Under the pieces are notes generated by a model. It did not search any database. It was given only the letters and a program-made list of their open reading frames with translations, and was not told the DNA's origin. Positions 10,628 through 19,961 of a stretch of 64,000 bases of DNA are shown here, one piece after another; the stretch's first letter is position 1; each line of letters starts with the position of its first letter. The stretch comes from Methylococcus capsulatus (lineage in GTDB: Bacteria; Pseudomonadota; Gammaproteobacteria; Methylococcales; Methylococcaceae), in NCBI RefSeq assembly GCF_036864975.1, contig NZ_CP104311.1, positions 2,545,513 through 2,609,512 on the forward strand, in the 5' to 3' direction. The translations under genes were made by a program, and so were the position numbers.

Positions 10628-13600
10628 TCAGCCGGCCGCTGAAGATTCCGGCCTACCTCCTTTCTTCCGCTCGCTCCAGCGCTGGGTGATGACGTAGAAC
10701 ACCGGTACGAAGGGGATGGCCAGGATCGTCGAGGCCAGCATGCCGCCGAACACCACGGTGCCGATCGCCTGCTGGCTGGCCGCGCCGGCGCCGCCGGCTT
10801 TCATCAGTGGGACGACACCCAGGATGAAAGCGAACGAAGTCATGATGATGGGCCGGAACCGGCGCCGGGTGGCTTCCACTGCGGCATCGGCGATGGCCAT
10901 GCCTTCGGCGCGCAGTTCCCGCGCGAATTCCACCACCAGGATGGCATTCTTGCTGGCCAGTGCAATCATCAGGACCAGCCCGACCTGAGTGTAGAGGTTG
11001 TTGTCGAAGTGGCGGATGATGAGGGCGACGATGACGCCCACCAGGGCCATGGGCACCACCAGAATGACGGCGGCTGGGCTTGCCCAGCTCTCATACTGGG
11101 CAGCCAGCACCAGGAACACCAGGACGATAGAAAGCGCGTAGATGTAATAGGCTTGGTTGCCGAGCTGCTTTTCCTGGAACGCGGTCGCGGTCCATTCGAA
11201 GCTCATGCCTTGCGGCAAGGTGTTTTTGGCGACCTGCTCCATCAGCTGGATCGCCTCGCCAGAGCTGAACCCCGGGGCCGCGGTGCCGAATACCGGAGCC
11301 GCCGGATAGAGGTTGTAGCGCGTGACCAGTTCCGAACCCAGCTTGTGTTTCACCGTCAGGAGGGAACCCAGCGGTACCATGTCCTCCCGGACGTTCTTCA
11401 CGTACAGATTCTGGATGTCCTCCGGCCGCAGCCGGTAGGGCGCATCGGCCTGGACGTAGACCTGGAACGACTGGTTGAATTTGTTGAACAGATTGACGTA
11501 AGCCGACCCGAGATACGCCTGCAGGGTGGCGAATACGTTGTTCAGCGGCACCTCTTGCGACTGTGCCTTGGTGCGGTCTATGTCGAGGTACAGCTGGGGG
11601 CTGCGGTTGCTGAAGGTCGAACCGACGAAGCCGAGACGGGATTGCGCGGAGCCGGCGTGGACCAGTTCCAGCACGCCTTTCTGCAACTCGGGCAGGCCGA
11701 GGCTGCGTTTGTCTTCGACCATCATCTGAAAGCCTCCGGCTTGGCCGAGGCCGCGGATAGGCGGGGGGATCATGATGGCGAACTGGGCTTCCGGAATGGC
11801 GTCGAGCTGCTTTTTCAGGCCGCCGAGAATGCGGGCCTGAGTCAGCGTCTCGCCGCGCTTGTCCCAATCGTCGTAAATGACGAAAGTCGTGGCGGCGTTC
11901 GAAAGATTGGCGGTATCGAGGATCGATAACCCCCCGATCACGACCCAGGCATGGACGCCGGGGGTTTTCTTCAGGACCTCGTCCAGCTTCCGGCTGGCTT
12001 GCCGGAGTCTGGGCTGCGCGGCGCCGTCCGGCAGGCGCGTCATGATCATCGCATAACCCTGGTCTTCGCTGGGCAGGAAGCCAGTCGGGTGGATGCTGAA
12101 CAGCCAGCCGCCCATGGCGATGACGGCAAAAAAAACCGCGGCCATGGTACCGGGCCGGTTTACCATCCAACGCACCAGCCGGGTATAGGCCGCCTCGATT
12201 TTCGCGTAGACCGTATTGAATCCGCGATAGAACGCATTCGGGCGGTGCTCGGCCGGCCTGGCCTTCAGGTAAAGGGCGCACTGCGCGGGTTTCAGGGTCA
12301 ATGCGTTGATGGCGCTGATGACCGCGGTAGAGGCGATCACCAGAGCGAATTGTCGGAACATCTGGCCGGTAATGCCGGGCAGGAAGGCCGAAGGCAGGAA
12401 TACCGCGGTCAGCACCAGGGTGATGCCGATGACCGGGCCGGTCATCTCGCTCATCGCCTTGATCGACGCCTCCTTCGGCGTCAGCCCCTTCTCGATGTAG
12501 TGCCAGGCGTTCTCGACGATCATAATGGCATCGTCCACGACGATGCCGATCGCCAGGATCAAGGCGAACAAGGTCATCAGGTTGACCGAGAAGCCGAGCA
12601 TCGCCATCGCGGCGAAGGCGCCGATGATGGTGACCGGCACGGTCGTTGCCGGCACCAGGGTCGCCCGCCAGTTCTGCAGGAACACCATGATGACGATCAG
12701 CACCAGCACGCCGGCTTCGAGCAAGGTCTCGTAGACCGCATGGATCGATTGATCGATGAACTTCGTGGTGTCGTAGAAGATCGCGTACTTGAGCCCTTCC
12801 GGAAAGTCCTGGCTCATTTCTTCCATCGACTGCTTGATTTTTTCGCCAACGTCGACCGCGTTGGCCCCGGGCAGGGTGTAGACCACGATCTGGGTCGATC
12901 GGTGGCCGTTGACCTCGGCGTAGTTGGTGTAAGTCTGCTGGCTCAACTCGACTCGGGCGAGGTCCTTCACGCGCACGATCCGGGCGATATCCTCGTTCGC
13001 GACCGCTTGCTGGGGCTTTCCCCGTCTGGTCTTGATGATGATGTTTTCGAATTCCGAGACATCGGACAGACGGCCCAGGGCATTGATGGTGAACTGGTAG
13101 GGCTGGTCCTCGGGCACCGGAGGGCTACCGAGCTGGCCGGCCACGACCTCGACGTTCTGTTGCTGAATGGCGTCGGCCACGTCCTTGGCGGTCAGGCCGT
13201 AGTAGCGCAACCTCTCCGGATTCAGCCATACCCGCATGCTGTAGGAGCCGGCGCCGACGACCTTGATCTGCCCGACGCCATGGATGCGGGCCAGCGGATA
13301 CTGCAGATTGATGACGGCGTAATTGGACAGATAGGTTTCGTCGAAACGGTCGTCGTCCGAGTACAGGCTGATGACCTGCAGCATGTCGGTCGAGACTTTC
13401 TTGACGGTGACGCCCTGCTTCTGGACGGCGTCCGGCAACTGGGCGAGGGCGCCGTTGACCATGTTCTGCACCAGGGCCAAGGCGGTGTTGAGATCGCTGC
13501 CGACCCTGAAGGTCACGGTCAAGGCGTAGGAGCCGTCGCTGCCGCTGGTCGAGGATAGGTACAGCGAGTTTTCCACCCCGTTGACCGCCTGTTCGATCGG

Positions 13601-13792
13601 GATGCCGACCGTATTGGCTATGATCTCGGCGCTGGCCCCGGGATAGCGAGTGGTGACCTGGATGGTGGGGGGCACGATGTCGGGATACTGGGCGACCGGC
13701 AAATTGATGAGGCTGACGACACCCAGGATGATCGTGACGATCGCGATGACGTTGGCGAAGATCGGCCGTTCGATGAAGAACTTGGAGATCAT
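10628..13792 (-). CDS. RND efflux pump, HAE1 family inner-membrane transporter
   Basis: This is an AcrB/MexB-like proton-driven drug efflux pump of 1054 residues, the normal size. The N-terminus MISKFFIERPIFANVIAIV is characteristic of HAE1 pumps. The proton-relay aspartates in TM4 are present in AIGIVVDDAIMIVENAWH, and the family motif TLVLTAVFLPSAFLPGITGQMFRQFALVIASTA follows. Two large periplasmic loops lie between TM1-TM2 and TM7-TM8. It overlaps the adaptor gene by four bases. Gene order is outer-membrane factor, adaptor, pump. The substrate cannot be read from the sequence. Confidence 0.95.
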   Translation of the reverse strand: MISKFFIERPIFANVIAIVTIILGVVSLINLPVAQYPDIVPPTIQVTTRYPGASAEIIANTVGIPIEQAVNGVENSLYLSSTSGSDGSYALTVTFRVGSDLNTALALVQNMVNGALAQLPDAVQKQGVTVKKVSTDMLQVISLYSDDDRFDETYLSNYAVINLQYPLARIHGVGQIKVVGAGSYSMRVWLNPERLRYYGLTAKDVADAIQQQNVEVVAGQLGSPPVPEDQPYQFTINALGRLSDVSEFENIIIKTRRGKPQQAVANEDIARIVRVKDLARVELSQQTYTNYAEVNGHRSTQIVVYTLPGANAVDVGEKIKQSMEEMSQDFPEGLKYAIFYDTTKFIDQSIHAVYETLLEAGVLVLIVIMVFLQNWRATLVPATTVPVTIIGAFAAMAMLGFSVNLMTLFALILAIGIVVDDAIMIVENAWHYIEKGLTPKEASIKAMSEMTGPVIGITLVLTAVFLPSAFLPGITGQMFRQFALVIASTAVISAINALTLKPAQCALYLKARPAEHRPNAFYRGFNTVYAKIEAAYTRLVRWMVNRPGTMAAVFFAVIAMGGWLFSIHPTGFLPSEDQGYAMIMTRLPDGAAQPRLRQASRKLDEVLKKTPGVHAWVVIGGLSILDTANLSNAATTFVIYDDWDKRGETLTQARILGGLKKQLDAIPEAQFAIMIPPPIRGLGQAGGFQMMVEDKRSLGLPELQKGVLELVHAGSAQSRLGFVGSTFSNRSPQLYLDIDRTKAQSQEVPLNNVFATLQAYLGSAYVNLFNKFNQSFQVYVQADAPYRLRPEDIQNLYVKNVREDMVPLGSLLTVKHKLGSELVTRYNLYPAAPVFGTAAPGFSSGEAIQLMEQVAKNTLPQGMSFEWTATAFQEKQLGNQAYYIYALSIVLVFLVLAAQYESWASPAAVILVVPMALVGVIVALIIRHFDNNLYTQVGLVLMIALASKNAILVVEFARELRAEGMAIADAAVEATRRRFRPIIMTSFAFILGVVPLMKAGGAGAASQQAIGTVVFGGMLASTILAIPFVPVFYVITQRWSERKKGGRPESSAAG

Positions 13793-14985
13793 CGGGCGGG
13801 CGCTCCCGCGGAATTACCGGTCGAGTCAGCCGCCAGCGGCTGCCGGACGGGAGCCACTTCCTTGCCCGGAATGGCGCGCAGCAGGCCGTCGACCACGATC
13901 CAGTCGGTGCTTTTCAGTCCGTCGCTGACCGACAGCATGCGCCCGGAAGGGGGGCCAGCGGCGATGCTGCGCCGCTCGACCAGGTTCTTGTCGTTGACGA
14001 CGAGTACGTAGGGGCCGAGCTGGTCGTAGCCGATGGCTTCCACCGGGATGAGCAGCGCGGACTGCGCCACGTCGACCGGCGCCTTGAGCCGAGCGAACAG
14101 GCCGGGAAGAATGGAATAGTCCGGGTTCGGGAAAATGGCGCGCAGCAGCAAGGTGCCGGTAGTGGGGTCCAGCCGTATGCCGGCGAAGTCGAGTTTCCCT
14201 TGGTGCGGATAGCCGTCTTCGTTGACCAGTCCCAGAAACACGGGTACGTCCGGCACGCGGGGGCTGGTTGCCTCGTCCTGGTGCTGGCCGCGAACCCGCA
14301 GCAGATCCTGCTCGCTGATCGTGAAATAGGCATAGATCGGGTCGATCTGGTTGATTTCGGCGAGCACGGTTTTCTCACCAGCGCCCACCAGGTTACCGGG
14401 GTCTTTGAGGCGGCGGCCGGCACGGCCGGTGAAGGGGGCTCTGACTTCGGTATAGCTTAGATTGAGCTGCGCGAGGTCGACGTTGGCTTCCGAGGCCATG
14501 ACCGCAGCCTGCGCTGCGTCACGCTCGTAGCGCCAGCGATCGACGTCGGTCTGGGCGGCGGCGTTCTGTTTGAGCAATCCGGAAAACCGTATGTATTCGG
14601 TTTCCGCATGCTTCAGACGAGCCTTGTCGGCGAGCAGCTGGGCCTTGGCCTCCTTCAGCTTGGCCTCGTAGGTGTTCTGCTGGATGAGGAACAGCAGTTG
14701 TCCCTCCTTGACGATTTCGCCCTCGCGGAACAGAATTTTTTCCAGATAACCTTCGACGCGGGCGCGGAGTTCTGCGGTTTTGCTCGCCTGGGTGTTTCCC
14801 GTGAGTTCGAGGTAAGGCGTGACCGGACCTTCGACAGGCTGGCTGACGATCACTTGGGGCGGCGGCGGGGGGGCGTAAGTGTTGGATCGATCGCAGCCGC
14901 TGCCGACCACGAACAGCAGGTAAGTCAAGGTGCCGGCAAGGGTGCGCCGCAAATTGCCCCGGCGGTGTGGCGTCGTGCGAATCAC
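13789..14985 (-). CDS. RND efflux periplasmic adaptor (membrane fusion protein), lipoprotein
   Basis: This AcrA/MexA-type adaptor links the pump to the outer-membrane channel. It has 398 residues. An N-terminal signal peptide ends in a lipobox-like VVGSGC, so the mature protein is probably lipid-anchored at that Cys. A proline stretch (YAPPPPPQVIVSQP), a lipoyl/barrel-hybrid domain (TAELRARVEGYLEKILFREG), a coiled-coil hairpin near residues 100-170 and a beta-barrel domain follow. The gene is followed directly by the pump with a 4-bp overlap. It lies 106 bases downstream of the outer-membrane factor gene. Confidence 0.93.
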   Translation of the reverse strand: MIRTTPHRRGNLRRTLAGTLTYLLFVVGSGCDRSNTYAPPPPPQVIVSQPVEGPVTPYLELTGNTQASKTAELRARVEGYLEKILFREGEIVKEGQLLFLIQQNTYEAKLKEAKAQLLADKARLKHAETEYIRFSGLLKQNAAAQTDVDRWRYERDAAQAAVMASEANVDLAQLNLSYTEVRAPFTGRAGRRLKDPGNLVGAGEKTVLAEINQIDPIYAYFTISEQDLLRVRGQHQDEATSPRVPDVPVFLGLVNEDGYPHQGKLDFAGIRLDPTTGTLLLRAIFPNPDYSILPGLFARLKAPVDVAQSALLIPVEAIGYDQLGPYVLVVNDKNLVERRSIAAGPPSGRMLSVSDGLKSTDWIVVDGLLRAIPGKEVAPVRQPLAADSTGNSAGAPAR

Positions 14986-15091
14986 TGGAAGAGTCTCCCT
15001 GAAGTCGTTTCCGGTGGCGGCGGCTGAATCGGCTGGAGCGCGGCTAGTCGCCCAATTAAGTCAAAATGAATATTCGGCAAGGCTTGCGGCC

Positions 15092-16687
15092 TCACCAATC
15101 CGGTGCCCGGATGAGGTTGGCCGGCGGTGTCTTGGAGACGGCCCCCGGCTTCAACAGGTCGCCCCAGTGGGTTCGCTCGCCCATGGCCTGCAGAATGGGC
15201 TCGGGCACGAAGTCCTTGCCTTCGCGGATCTGCCAGCCGCCGCCCAGGGCCCGGTAGACGCCGACCAGATGGGTGGCGATGCTGCCTAGGGTCTGGGCGA
15301 AGTTGTCCTGCTGCTTGAGCAGATCCTGCTCCGCCGTCAGCACCGTGGTGAAATCGGCAATGCCTTCGCGGTATTGCAGGGTGGCCAGATCCAGCGAGCG
15401 TTGGGCGGCGGCGGTACTCTCGGCCAGGAACTGTGCGGAATTCTGGGTCTTGAGGAAGCCGATCAAGGCACTCTCGGCCTCCTGCTGCGCCTTCAGTACG
15501 GTGTTCTGATAACCCAGGGCCAGTTCCTGGAACCGGGCGTCCTGGGCCCGGACTTGATTGGTGAGTTGGCCGTAATTGAACAGATTCCACTGCACGGAAG
15601 GGCCGAAGCGGTAGAAATGCTGTCCCCAATTGAAAATGTCGCCCAGACTGTGGCCCTGGGAGTTGGTCGAAACGAAGCCGAAGCTGCCACTGATCGAGAA
15701 GGCCGGATAGAGCGCGGCTTTGGCGATGCCGATGCGGGCTGACTGGGCCGCGGCGCTTTGTTCCGCCCGACGCACGTCCGGGCGGCGCCGCAGCAGGTCG
15801 GCGGGAATGCCGACGGCGACCTGGACCGGCGGAGCGGGGATCTGGCCGAATTGCGCTCCAGAGCCCAAGGGCTGGTCGAGTTTATCGGGCGGCATGCCGA
15901 GCAAATAGCAAAGCGTGTTCTTCGCCTGCCGAAGCTGTGCTTCCAGCACCGGGATGGTTGCCTGGGTGCCGGCGAGCACGGTTTTGGCTTGCTCCACGTC
16001 GCGCTGGGTACTGGTGCCGCCGTGGAACTTGGCCTCGGCGATCCTAAGGCTCTCGCTCTGGGTCTCGACGTTGTGGCGGGCTATATCCAGGCGCTTTTCC
16101 AGGGTTCGGATCAGGATATAGGTGTTGGCGACGTCGGCGGTGAGGGTGACCAGGATGTCGTCGTACTCGGCGATGGAAGCCATCAACTGCGCGTCGGCGG
16201 ACTCGATGGCCCGGCGATATTTGCCCCAGATGTCGATTTCCCAGTTCGACATGACGCCGACGCGGGTATACCAAAGGCTGTTGCCACTTCCCAGCCCGAG
16301 ATCCCGGAGGAAAGGCAAACTGATTTTCTCGGTTTGCCCTTCGAATCCCTGTTGCTGCGGAAACAGATTGCCGGTGGCGATACCCAGCTCCGCGCGCGAA
16401 CCCAGGATGCGGACGGCGGCGACCTGCAGCGGGAGATTCTGTGAGTAAGCGGTTTCCACGAGTTTGTTCAGGACCGGGTCCTTGAATATGCGCCACCACT
16501 CGCGGAAATTGCCCTCCTTCCTGGAAACCCGCGTGTCTTCGCTTTCGAGCCAGTCAGGGGAAACCTGGGTTTCGGGCGTCTGGTAGTCCGGTCCGATCTT
16601 GTTGCTGCAGCCGCTGGCCAGAACCACTGGAAGGACCAGAAGCAGCCGGCAGCCGGTGTTTTTCAACAGCTCGATTTGGGGATCCAT
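15092..16687 (-). CDS. Outer-membrane efflux lipoprotein (OprM/NodT family)
   Basis: This is the outer-membrane channel of the tripartite efflux system, 531 residues. The signal peptide LLLVLPVVLASGC ends in a lipobox, and the mature protein starts CSNKIGPDYQTPE, which matches the IGPDY start of NodT/OprM proteins. Two OEP repeats follow, with LADVANTYI-type (LTADVANTYILIRTLEKRLD) and PADLLRRRPDVRRAE motifs. The ATG at 16687 gives a proper signal peptide; the frame is open 28 codons further upstream without sensible sequence. It is the first gene of the efflux operon. No linked regulator gene was found. Confidence 0.93.
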   Translation of the reverse strand: MDPQIELLKNTGCRLLLVLPVVLASGCSNKIGPDYQTPETQVSPDWLESEDTRVSRKEGNFREWWRIFKDPVLNKLVETAYSQNLPLQVAAVRILGSRAELGIATGNLFPQQQGFEGQTEKISLPFLRDLGLGSGNSLWYTRVGVMSNWEIDIWGKYRRAIESADAQLMASIAEYDDILVTLTADVANTYILIRTLEKRLDIARHNVETQSESLRIAEAKFHGGTSTQRDVEQAKTVLAGTQATIPVLEAQLRQAKNTLCYLLGMPPDKLDQPLGSGAQFGQIPAPPVQVAVGIPADLLRRRPDVRRAEQSAAAQSARIGIAKAALYPAFSISGSFGFVSTNSQGHSLGDIFNWGQHFYRFGPSVQWNLFNYGQLTNQVRAQDARFQELALGYQNTVLKAQQEAESALIGFLKTQNSAQFLAESTAAAQRSLDLATLQYREGIADFTTVLTAEQDLLKQQDNFAQTLGSIATHLVGVYRALGGGWQIREGKDFVPEPILQAMGERTHWGDLLKPGAVSKTPPANLIRAPDW

Positions 16688-16880
16688 CCTGTATGGAATC
16701 CTGCAGTTAAAGGTCCTGGGGAAGGTCGTGTCCCGCCGACCGCGCGTTGGAATGTGCCAAGCATGCCTCAAGTCTCCGGGGGTGTCGAGCTATGCCTTGG
16801 AACTGTAATTCACTCGATGAGGGCCGCGTCGATCGGCGACCGTCATGTGGCCTCTGTAGCAGGATTTCACGTCAGCAAGA

Positions 16881-16906
16881 ACACGAAGGGCTCCCTCCCT
16901 TCGTGT
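16881..16906 (-). terminator. Terminator-like hairpin after the zinc-ribbon gene
   Basis: A perfect 10-bp inverted repeat (ACACGAAGGG, 6-base loop, CCCTTCGTGT) starts 11 bases beyond the stop of the zinc-ribbon gene. On the minus strand it is followed by TTCTTG, a short T-rich run. It probably ends that gene's transcript before the efflux operon. Confidence 0.6.
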
Positions 16907-16917
16907 CGGGCCTTCGC

Positions 16918-17169
16918 TTACAGTATGCCAAGCATGAACAGCACCGCCCCCGGCATCGCAAGCGCCGGTCCCCACCAGGCGCCGCCCAGGGTGGCCACGA
17001 TGCCGGCGGCAAGAGTCAGGATGCCGATGGCCTGGAATTTTCCGCGGAGCTTTCGGATTGGGGGTTCGCTTTCACTGGAGGTTGATTCGACCGTTTTTCC
17101 GCAGCTTGGGCAGATGTTTGCTTGCGCGGAGATTTGGGTTCCGCAATGGACACAGGTGCCGAGTTCCAT
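16918..17169 (-). CDS. Small zinc-ribbon membrane protein
   Basis: This protein has 83 residues. The N-terminus carries a zinc ribbon with two CxxC pairs (CVHC and CPSC, residues 6-23), as in many bacterial zinc-ribbon proteins whose first two residues precede the metal site. A polar linker (TSSESEPPIRKLRGK) is followed by one or two hydrophobic segments (residues 46-83). The ATG at 17169 has an excellent Shine-Dalgarno (AGGAG, about 6 bases upstream). The family is widespread, and no specific function can be assigned. It is transcribed divergently from rodZ. Confidence 0.8.
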   Translation of the reverse strand: MELGTCVHCGTQISAQANICPSCGKTVESTSSESEPPIRKLRGKFQAIGILTLAAGIVATLGGAWWGPALAMPGAVLFMLGIL

Positions 17170-17415
17170 AGTTTTCTCCTCGTTCTGCAATCGGGCCAAC
17201 GGCCCTTTGTTGTTTTGGGAGTGGAGACTGCATAGCCTTACGCCGGAGTGGTTGTCCGGTACGGCTATTTTGACACCTCGGGGCAGGCCGTGGCATGTGG
17301 CGCCTTGCATGCCAGGGAACGGCGGAATTGAACTTGCCAAGCCGTAACCGGATGCGTTTGAATGGGGCGACGGGCAAGCGCTCAAGTAATTTCGTTTTTG
17401 CGGCGGAACAACGAC

Positions 17416-18294
17416 ATGGGTGACACGCTGGACAACGATCCCGCAGACCGGCCGGGAGAGGATGGCGCGGGATACAGGCTTCGGGCTGCCCGGGAGGCAC
17501 GCAAGCTGGGGCTCGACAAGGTGGCGCGCGAACTGCATTTATCGGTAGGTACCGTCGGCGCACTCGAACGGGACGACTATTCCGGTCTGCCGCCCCCTAC
17601 GTTCGTTCGCGGATATCTGCGCAGTTACGCACGTTTGCTGGATCTGCCGGAGCAGGAAATCGTCGACGCCTATAACCGCGTCGCAGGGGAGGGACCGGCT
17701 CCGGAGCCGGAACCGGTGGTGCATGCCCAGAGCGAGGTCAGACCGGTTGCCTGGTTCGGTCCGCTGGCTCTGGTCCTGGTTGGGATTGCGGGCATCTGGG
17801 GTTATCAGTACTGGCATTCGTCCCAGACCTCCGGGCCGGCCCCCTCTCCGGCCGGACTTGCCAAACCCGTGCCGGCCGAACCGGCCGGGACCGGGGCCAC
17901 CGTGGCCGACCGGGAGGAGGCGCCGTCTCCCTCCGGTATGCCGCCACCCGCTTCAAGCCCGGCGGCGGTCGAAGCCCTCGTTGTACCGGTCGTTGCGCCG
18001 TCTCCGTCGGCGCAGCCCAGTCCGGAACCCTTGCCGCCCGAGGTGGATACTCTGACGCTGAGCTTCTCGGGGGAGTCCTGGGCCAGCGTGATCGACGCGG
18101 AAGGGAAAAGATTGCTCTTTCAGACTCTGGCCAAAGGCCAAGTGAGAACTGTCCAGGGGAAGGCGCCGTTTAGGGTCACGCTCGGCCGACCGGCCGATAC
18201 CCGCCTGGATTACAACGGCAAGGCTTACGATCACGGCTATACCAGCAATCGCGTCTCGGTGAGGTTTTCCGTACCCAGGAGCACCGGGCAATGA
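17416..18294 (+). CDS. rodZ: RodZ-like helix-turn-helix membrane protein
   Basis: This is a RodZ-type protein (292 residues from this start) that links MreB to the rod-shape machinery in homologues. The N-terminal HTH_25 domain is clear (YRLRAAREARKLGLDKVARELHLS ... FVRGYLRSYARLLDL). A single membrane segment (VAWFGPLALVLVGIAGIWGY) follows, then a Pro/Ala-rich periplasmic linker, and a C-terminal DUF4115 domain (LTLSFSGESWASVIDAEGKRLL). The ATG at 17416 puts a short acidic leader before the HTH; an ATG 18 codons upstream (17362) is possible. Neither start has a strong ribosome-binding site. ispG does not follow, unlike in E. coli. Confidence 0.88.
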   Translation: MGDTLDNDPADRPGEDGAGYRLRAAREARKLGLDKVARELHLSVGTVGALERDDYSGLPPPTFVRGYLRSYARLLDLPEQEIVDAYNRVAGEGPAPEPEPVVHAQSEVRPVAWFGPLALVLVGIAGIWGYQYWHSSQTSGPAPSPAGLAKPVPAEPAGTGATVADREEAPSPSGMPPPASSPAAVEALVVPVVAPSPSAQPSPEPLPPEVDTLTLSFSGESWASVIDAEGKRLLFQTLAKGQVRTVQGKAPFRVTLGRPADTRLDYNGKAYDHGYTSNRVSVRFSVPRSTGQ

Positions 18295-18300
18295 GCATTT

Positions 18301-19377
18301 CTACAGCGACAGACCCACCCGCCGGCGGGCATCCAGACAATTTGCGCTGCCACGGGTGAAATCCCGGCAGGTCCGCGGCCGGTCCGGGTAGATGCCGCAG
18401 GCATAGGATTCCGCCGGGGCGTTACCCCCCGTTAGGGCGGCACAGCGCCCGCCGTCGCGGCGCAGTTTCCGGCGTCCATCGGTGGAGACGACCAGTTCGG
18501 GATGCAGGCGGACGAGCGGTTCGCGCGCCGATATTTCCACTGCCTGGTAGGCTTCCCGGCAGCAGGCGCCACAACTGAGGCAATCGAGGTCTTCGGCAGG
18601 CTCCCAGCGCATGCAGGCCGGCGCATCGGGAGGGATGCGCGCCTTCTGCGCATGACGGCAGCTCATCCCCCGGCGGCCGGCGTATGACCAGGCGCAGCCG
18701 GTGCAGCCTGCCTCCACCCGGTAGCGAGCGACGGCGGCATGGCCCGCGGGATGCATGGGGGGCGGGGGCGTGACCGTAGCCCATAAGGACGGCAGCTGCC
18801 CGTCGTCGCTTGTGATATGGCGGGGAACGACGCGGGCGATGGCTGCGGTCGCCGCCAGAGCGGCCTGAAGGTGCGGCGCCCAGCGTGGCTGCGAGGCACG
18901 CCAGACAGCCAGCCGGGCGGCGACGCAGGAGGGTTCGCGGCGGCCGCCTTGGTCTGGCGGGGCCGTCATCGGGTCATCGCCGAGGTTGGGCCAGAATTTG
19001 ACGCGAAAGTCGGTGGTAGGGGCGAAGAAGTCGCCCAGGCCCACACCGTCGGCGAGATAGGCCTGTAGCCGCAGGCAGGCTTGCTCGCGCCACAGGTGGC
19101 GGTTGCTGGTGTTGTCCAGTCCCCAATCCACTTGGGCCTCGCCGGCTTCGCCCTCCACCAGCGCATGGCACAACTCGTGGAAGATCATTTGGGCGAGGGA
19201 GTCGTCCGGGTCGAGCAGGTCGTCGGTGCCGATCAAGATCGTGCCTCGTCCGTCCGTGGAGGCGTACACCTCCGGGCTGCGCGCGACGCGGAAGCCTATG
19301 TTTTCGGCACAGGCGATCCAGATCCGCGCCAGGGGGTCTTGGTAACTGTGATGGGGGCGGCGCAGGAAAGCGGTCAT
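18301..19377 (-). CDS. HELCH metallopeptidase-like protein fused to a CxxCxxCC (YkgJ-type) domain
   Basis: The predicted protein has 358 residues. The N-terminal half has FHELCHALVEGE with His67, Glu68 and His71, the HExxH zinc-protease pattern, preceded by a segment with a conserved-looking STDGRGTILIG. The C-terminal third holds the UPF0153/YkgJ zinc- or iron-binding pattern CLSCGACCREAY and later CGIYPDRPRTCRDF. In between are further cysteines (CTGCAW, MSCRHA). The start ATG at 19377 is chosen because upstream residues in the frame look like non-coding translation. The function is not known. It is convergent with rodZ and 62 bases from the next minus-strand gene. Confidence 0.8.
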   Translation of the reverse strand: MTAFLRRPHHSYQDPLARIWIACAENIGFRVARSPEVYASTDGRGTILIGTDDLLDPDDSLAQMIFHELCHALVEGEAGEAQVDWGLDNTSNRHLWREQACLRLQAYLADGVGLGDFFAPTTDFRVKFWPNLGDDPMTAPPDQGGRREPSCVAARLAVWRASQPRWAPHLQAALAATAAIARVVPRHITSDDGQLPSLWATVTPPPPMHPAGHAAVARYRVEAGCTGCAWSYAGRRGMSCRHAQKARIPPDAPACMRWEPAEDLDCLSCGACCREAYQAVEISAREPLVRLHPELVVSTDGRRKLRRDGGRCAALTGGNAPAESYACGIYPDRPRTCRDFTRGSANCLDARRRVGLSL

Positions 19378-19439
19378 GTAGCGGAAGCGTATGTGCGCAC
19401 TGAGAAGGACGAAGCCTAAGGCGGGGAATGCCGATATCG

Positions 19440-19943
19440 TCAAACGGCCGAAGGGGGGAACAATGTCATCATCACGCTGTAGCTTCCCGCCACGTACGCG
19501 ACGGCGAGCAGCAAGCCGGTGGCCCAGGGTTGGGAAAGGGAGTGCCGGAAAATGTGCGCGACGACGGCGACATGCCAGAGCATCATGCTGAAGAGGATGA
19601 GATGGATGCCGGCAACGTCGGGCGCCGCCAAGGTCCAGGCCACCAGGGGGATGGCGAGCGCGCTGATGACAACGTCGCTGCCGAGCATGGCGATCGCCGT
19701 CTTCTGCCAGCGCGGCGTTTTCTTGAACAGAGCCAGCAACAGCCATACGAACCCGAGGAGCATCGCCAATTCCGCCATTGATTCGACGATGGCTGGTAGC
19801 CATTCCACTTCCAGCCCTAGCAGGATGAAGCCGACCAGGAGGTAGGCTGCCGCTGTGAGCCACAACAGCAGCATGGACCGCGGGACATCCTGCGGCCCTT
19901 TGCGGAACAGGCAGATTTCGATGAACAGTCGGATCAGCGGCAT
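19440..19943 (-). CDS. Membrane protein of unknown function
   Basis: This is a 167-residue protein with four or five predicted membrane helices, for example SMLLLWLTAAAYLLVGFILLG and LAMLLGFVWLLLALF. No catalytic motif is visible and I do not recognise the family. It lies 18 bases downstream of the ABC-F gene and upstream of the HELCH gene, so it may share their transcript. Confidence 0.7.
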   Translation of the reverse strand: MPLIRLFIEICLFRKGPQDVPRSMLLLWLTAAAYLLVGFILLGLEVEWLPAIVESMAELAMLLGFVWLLLALFKKTPRWQKTAIAMLGSDVVISALAIPLVAWTLAAPDVAGIHLILFSMMLWHVAVVAHIFRHSLSQPWATGLLLAVAYVAGSYSVMMTLFPPSAV

Positions 19944-19961
19944 GCGGGGTCTTCTCCGGAT

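Noticed and set aside
17170-17415. GGGCC-AAC-GGCCC hairpin followed by T-rich DNA as a terminator
   Set aside because: It lies upstream of both divergent genes, so there is no transcript for it to end. It may be a leader hairpin of the zinc-ribbon gene, but the evidence is thin.
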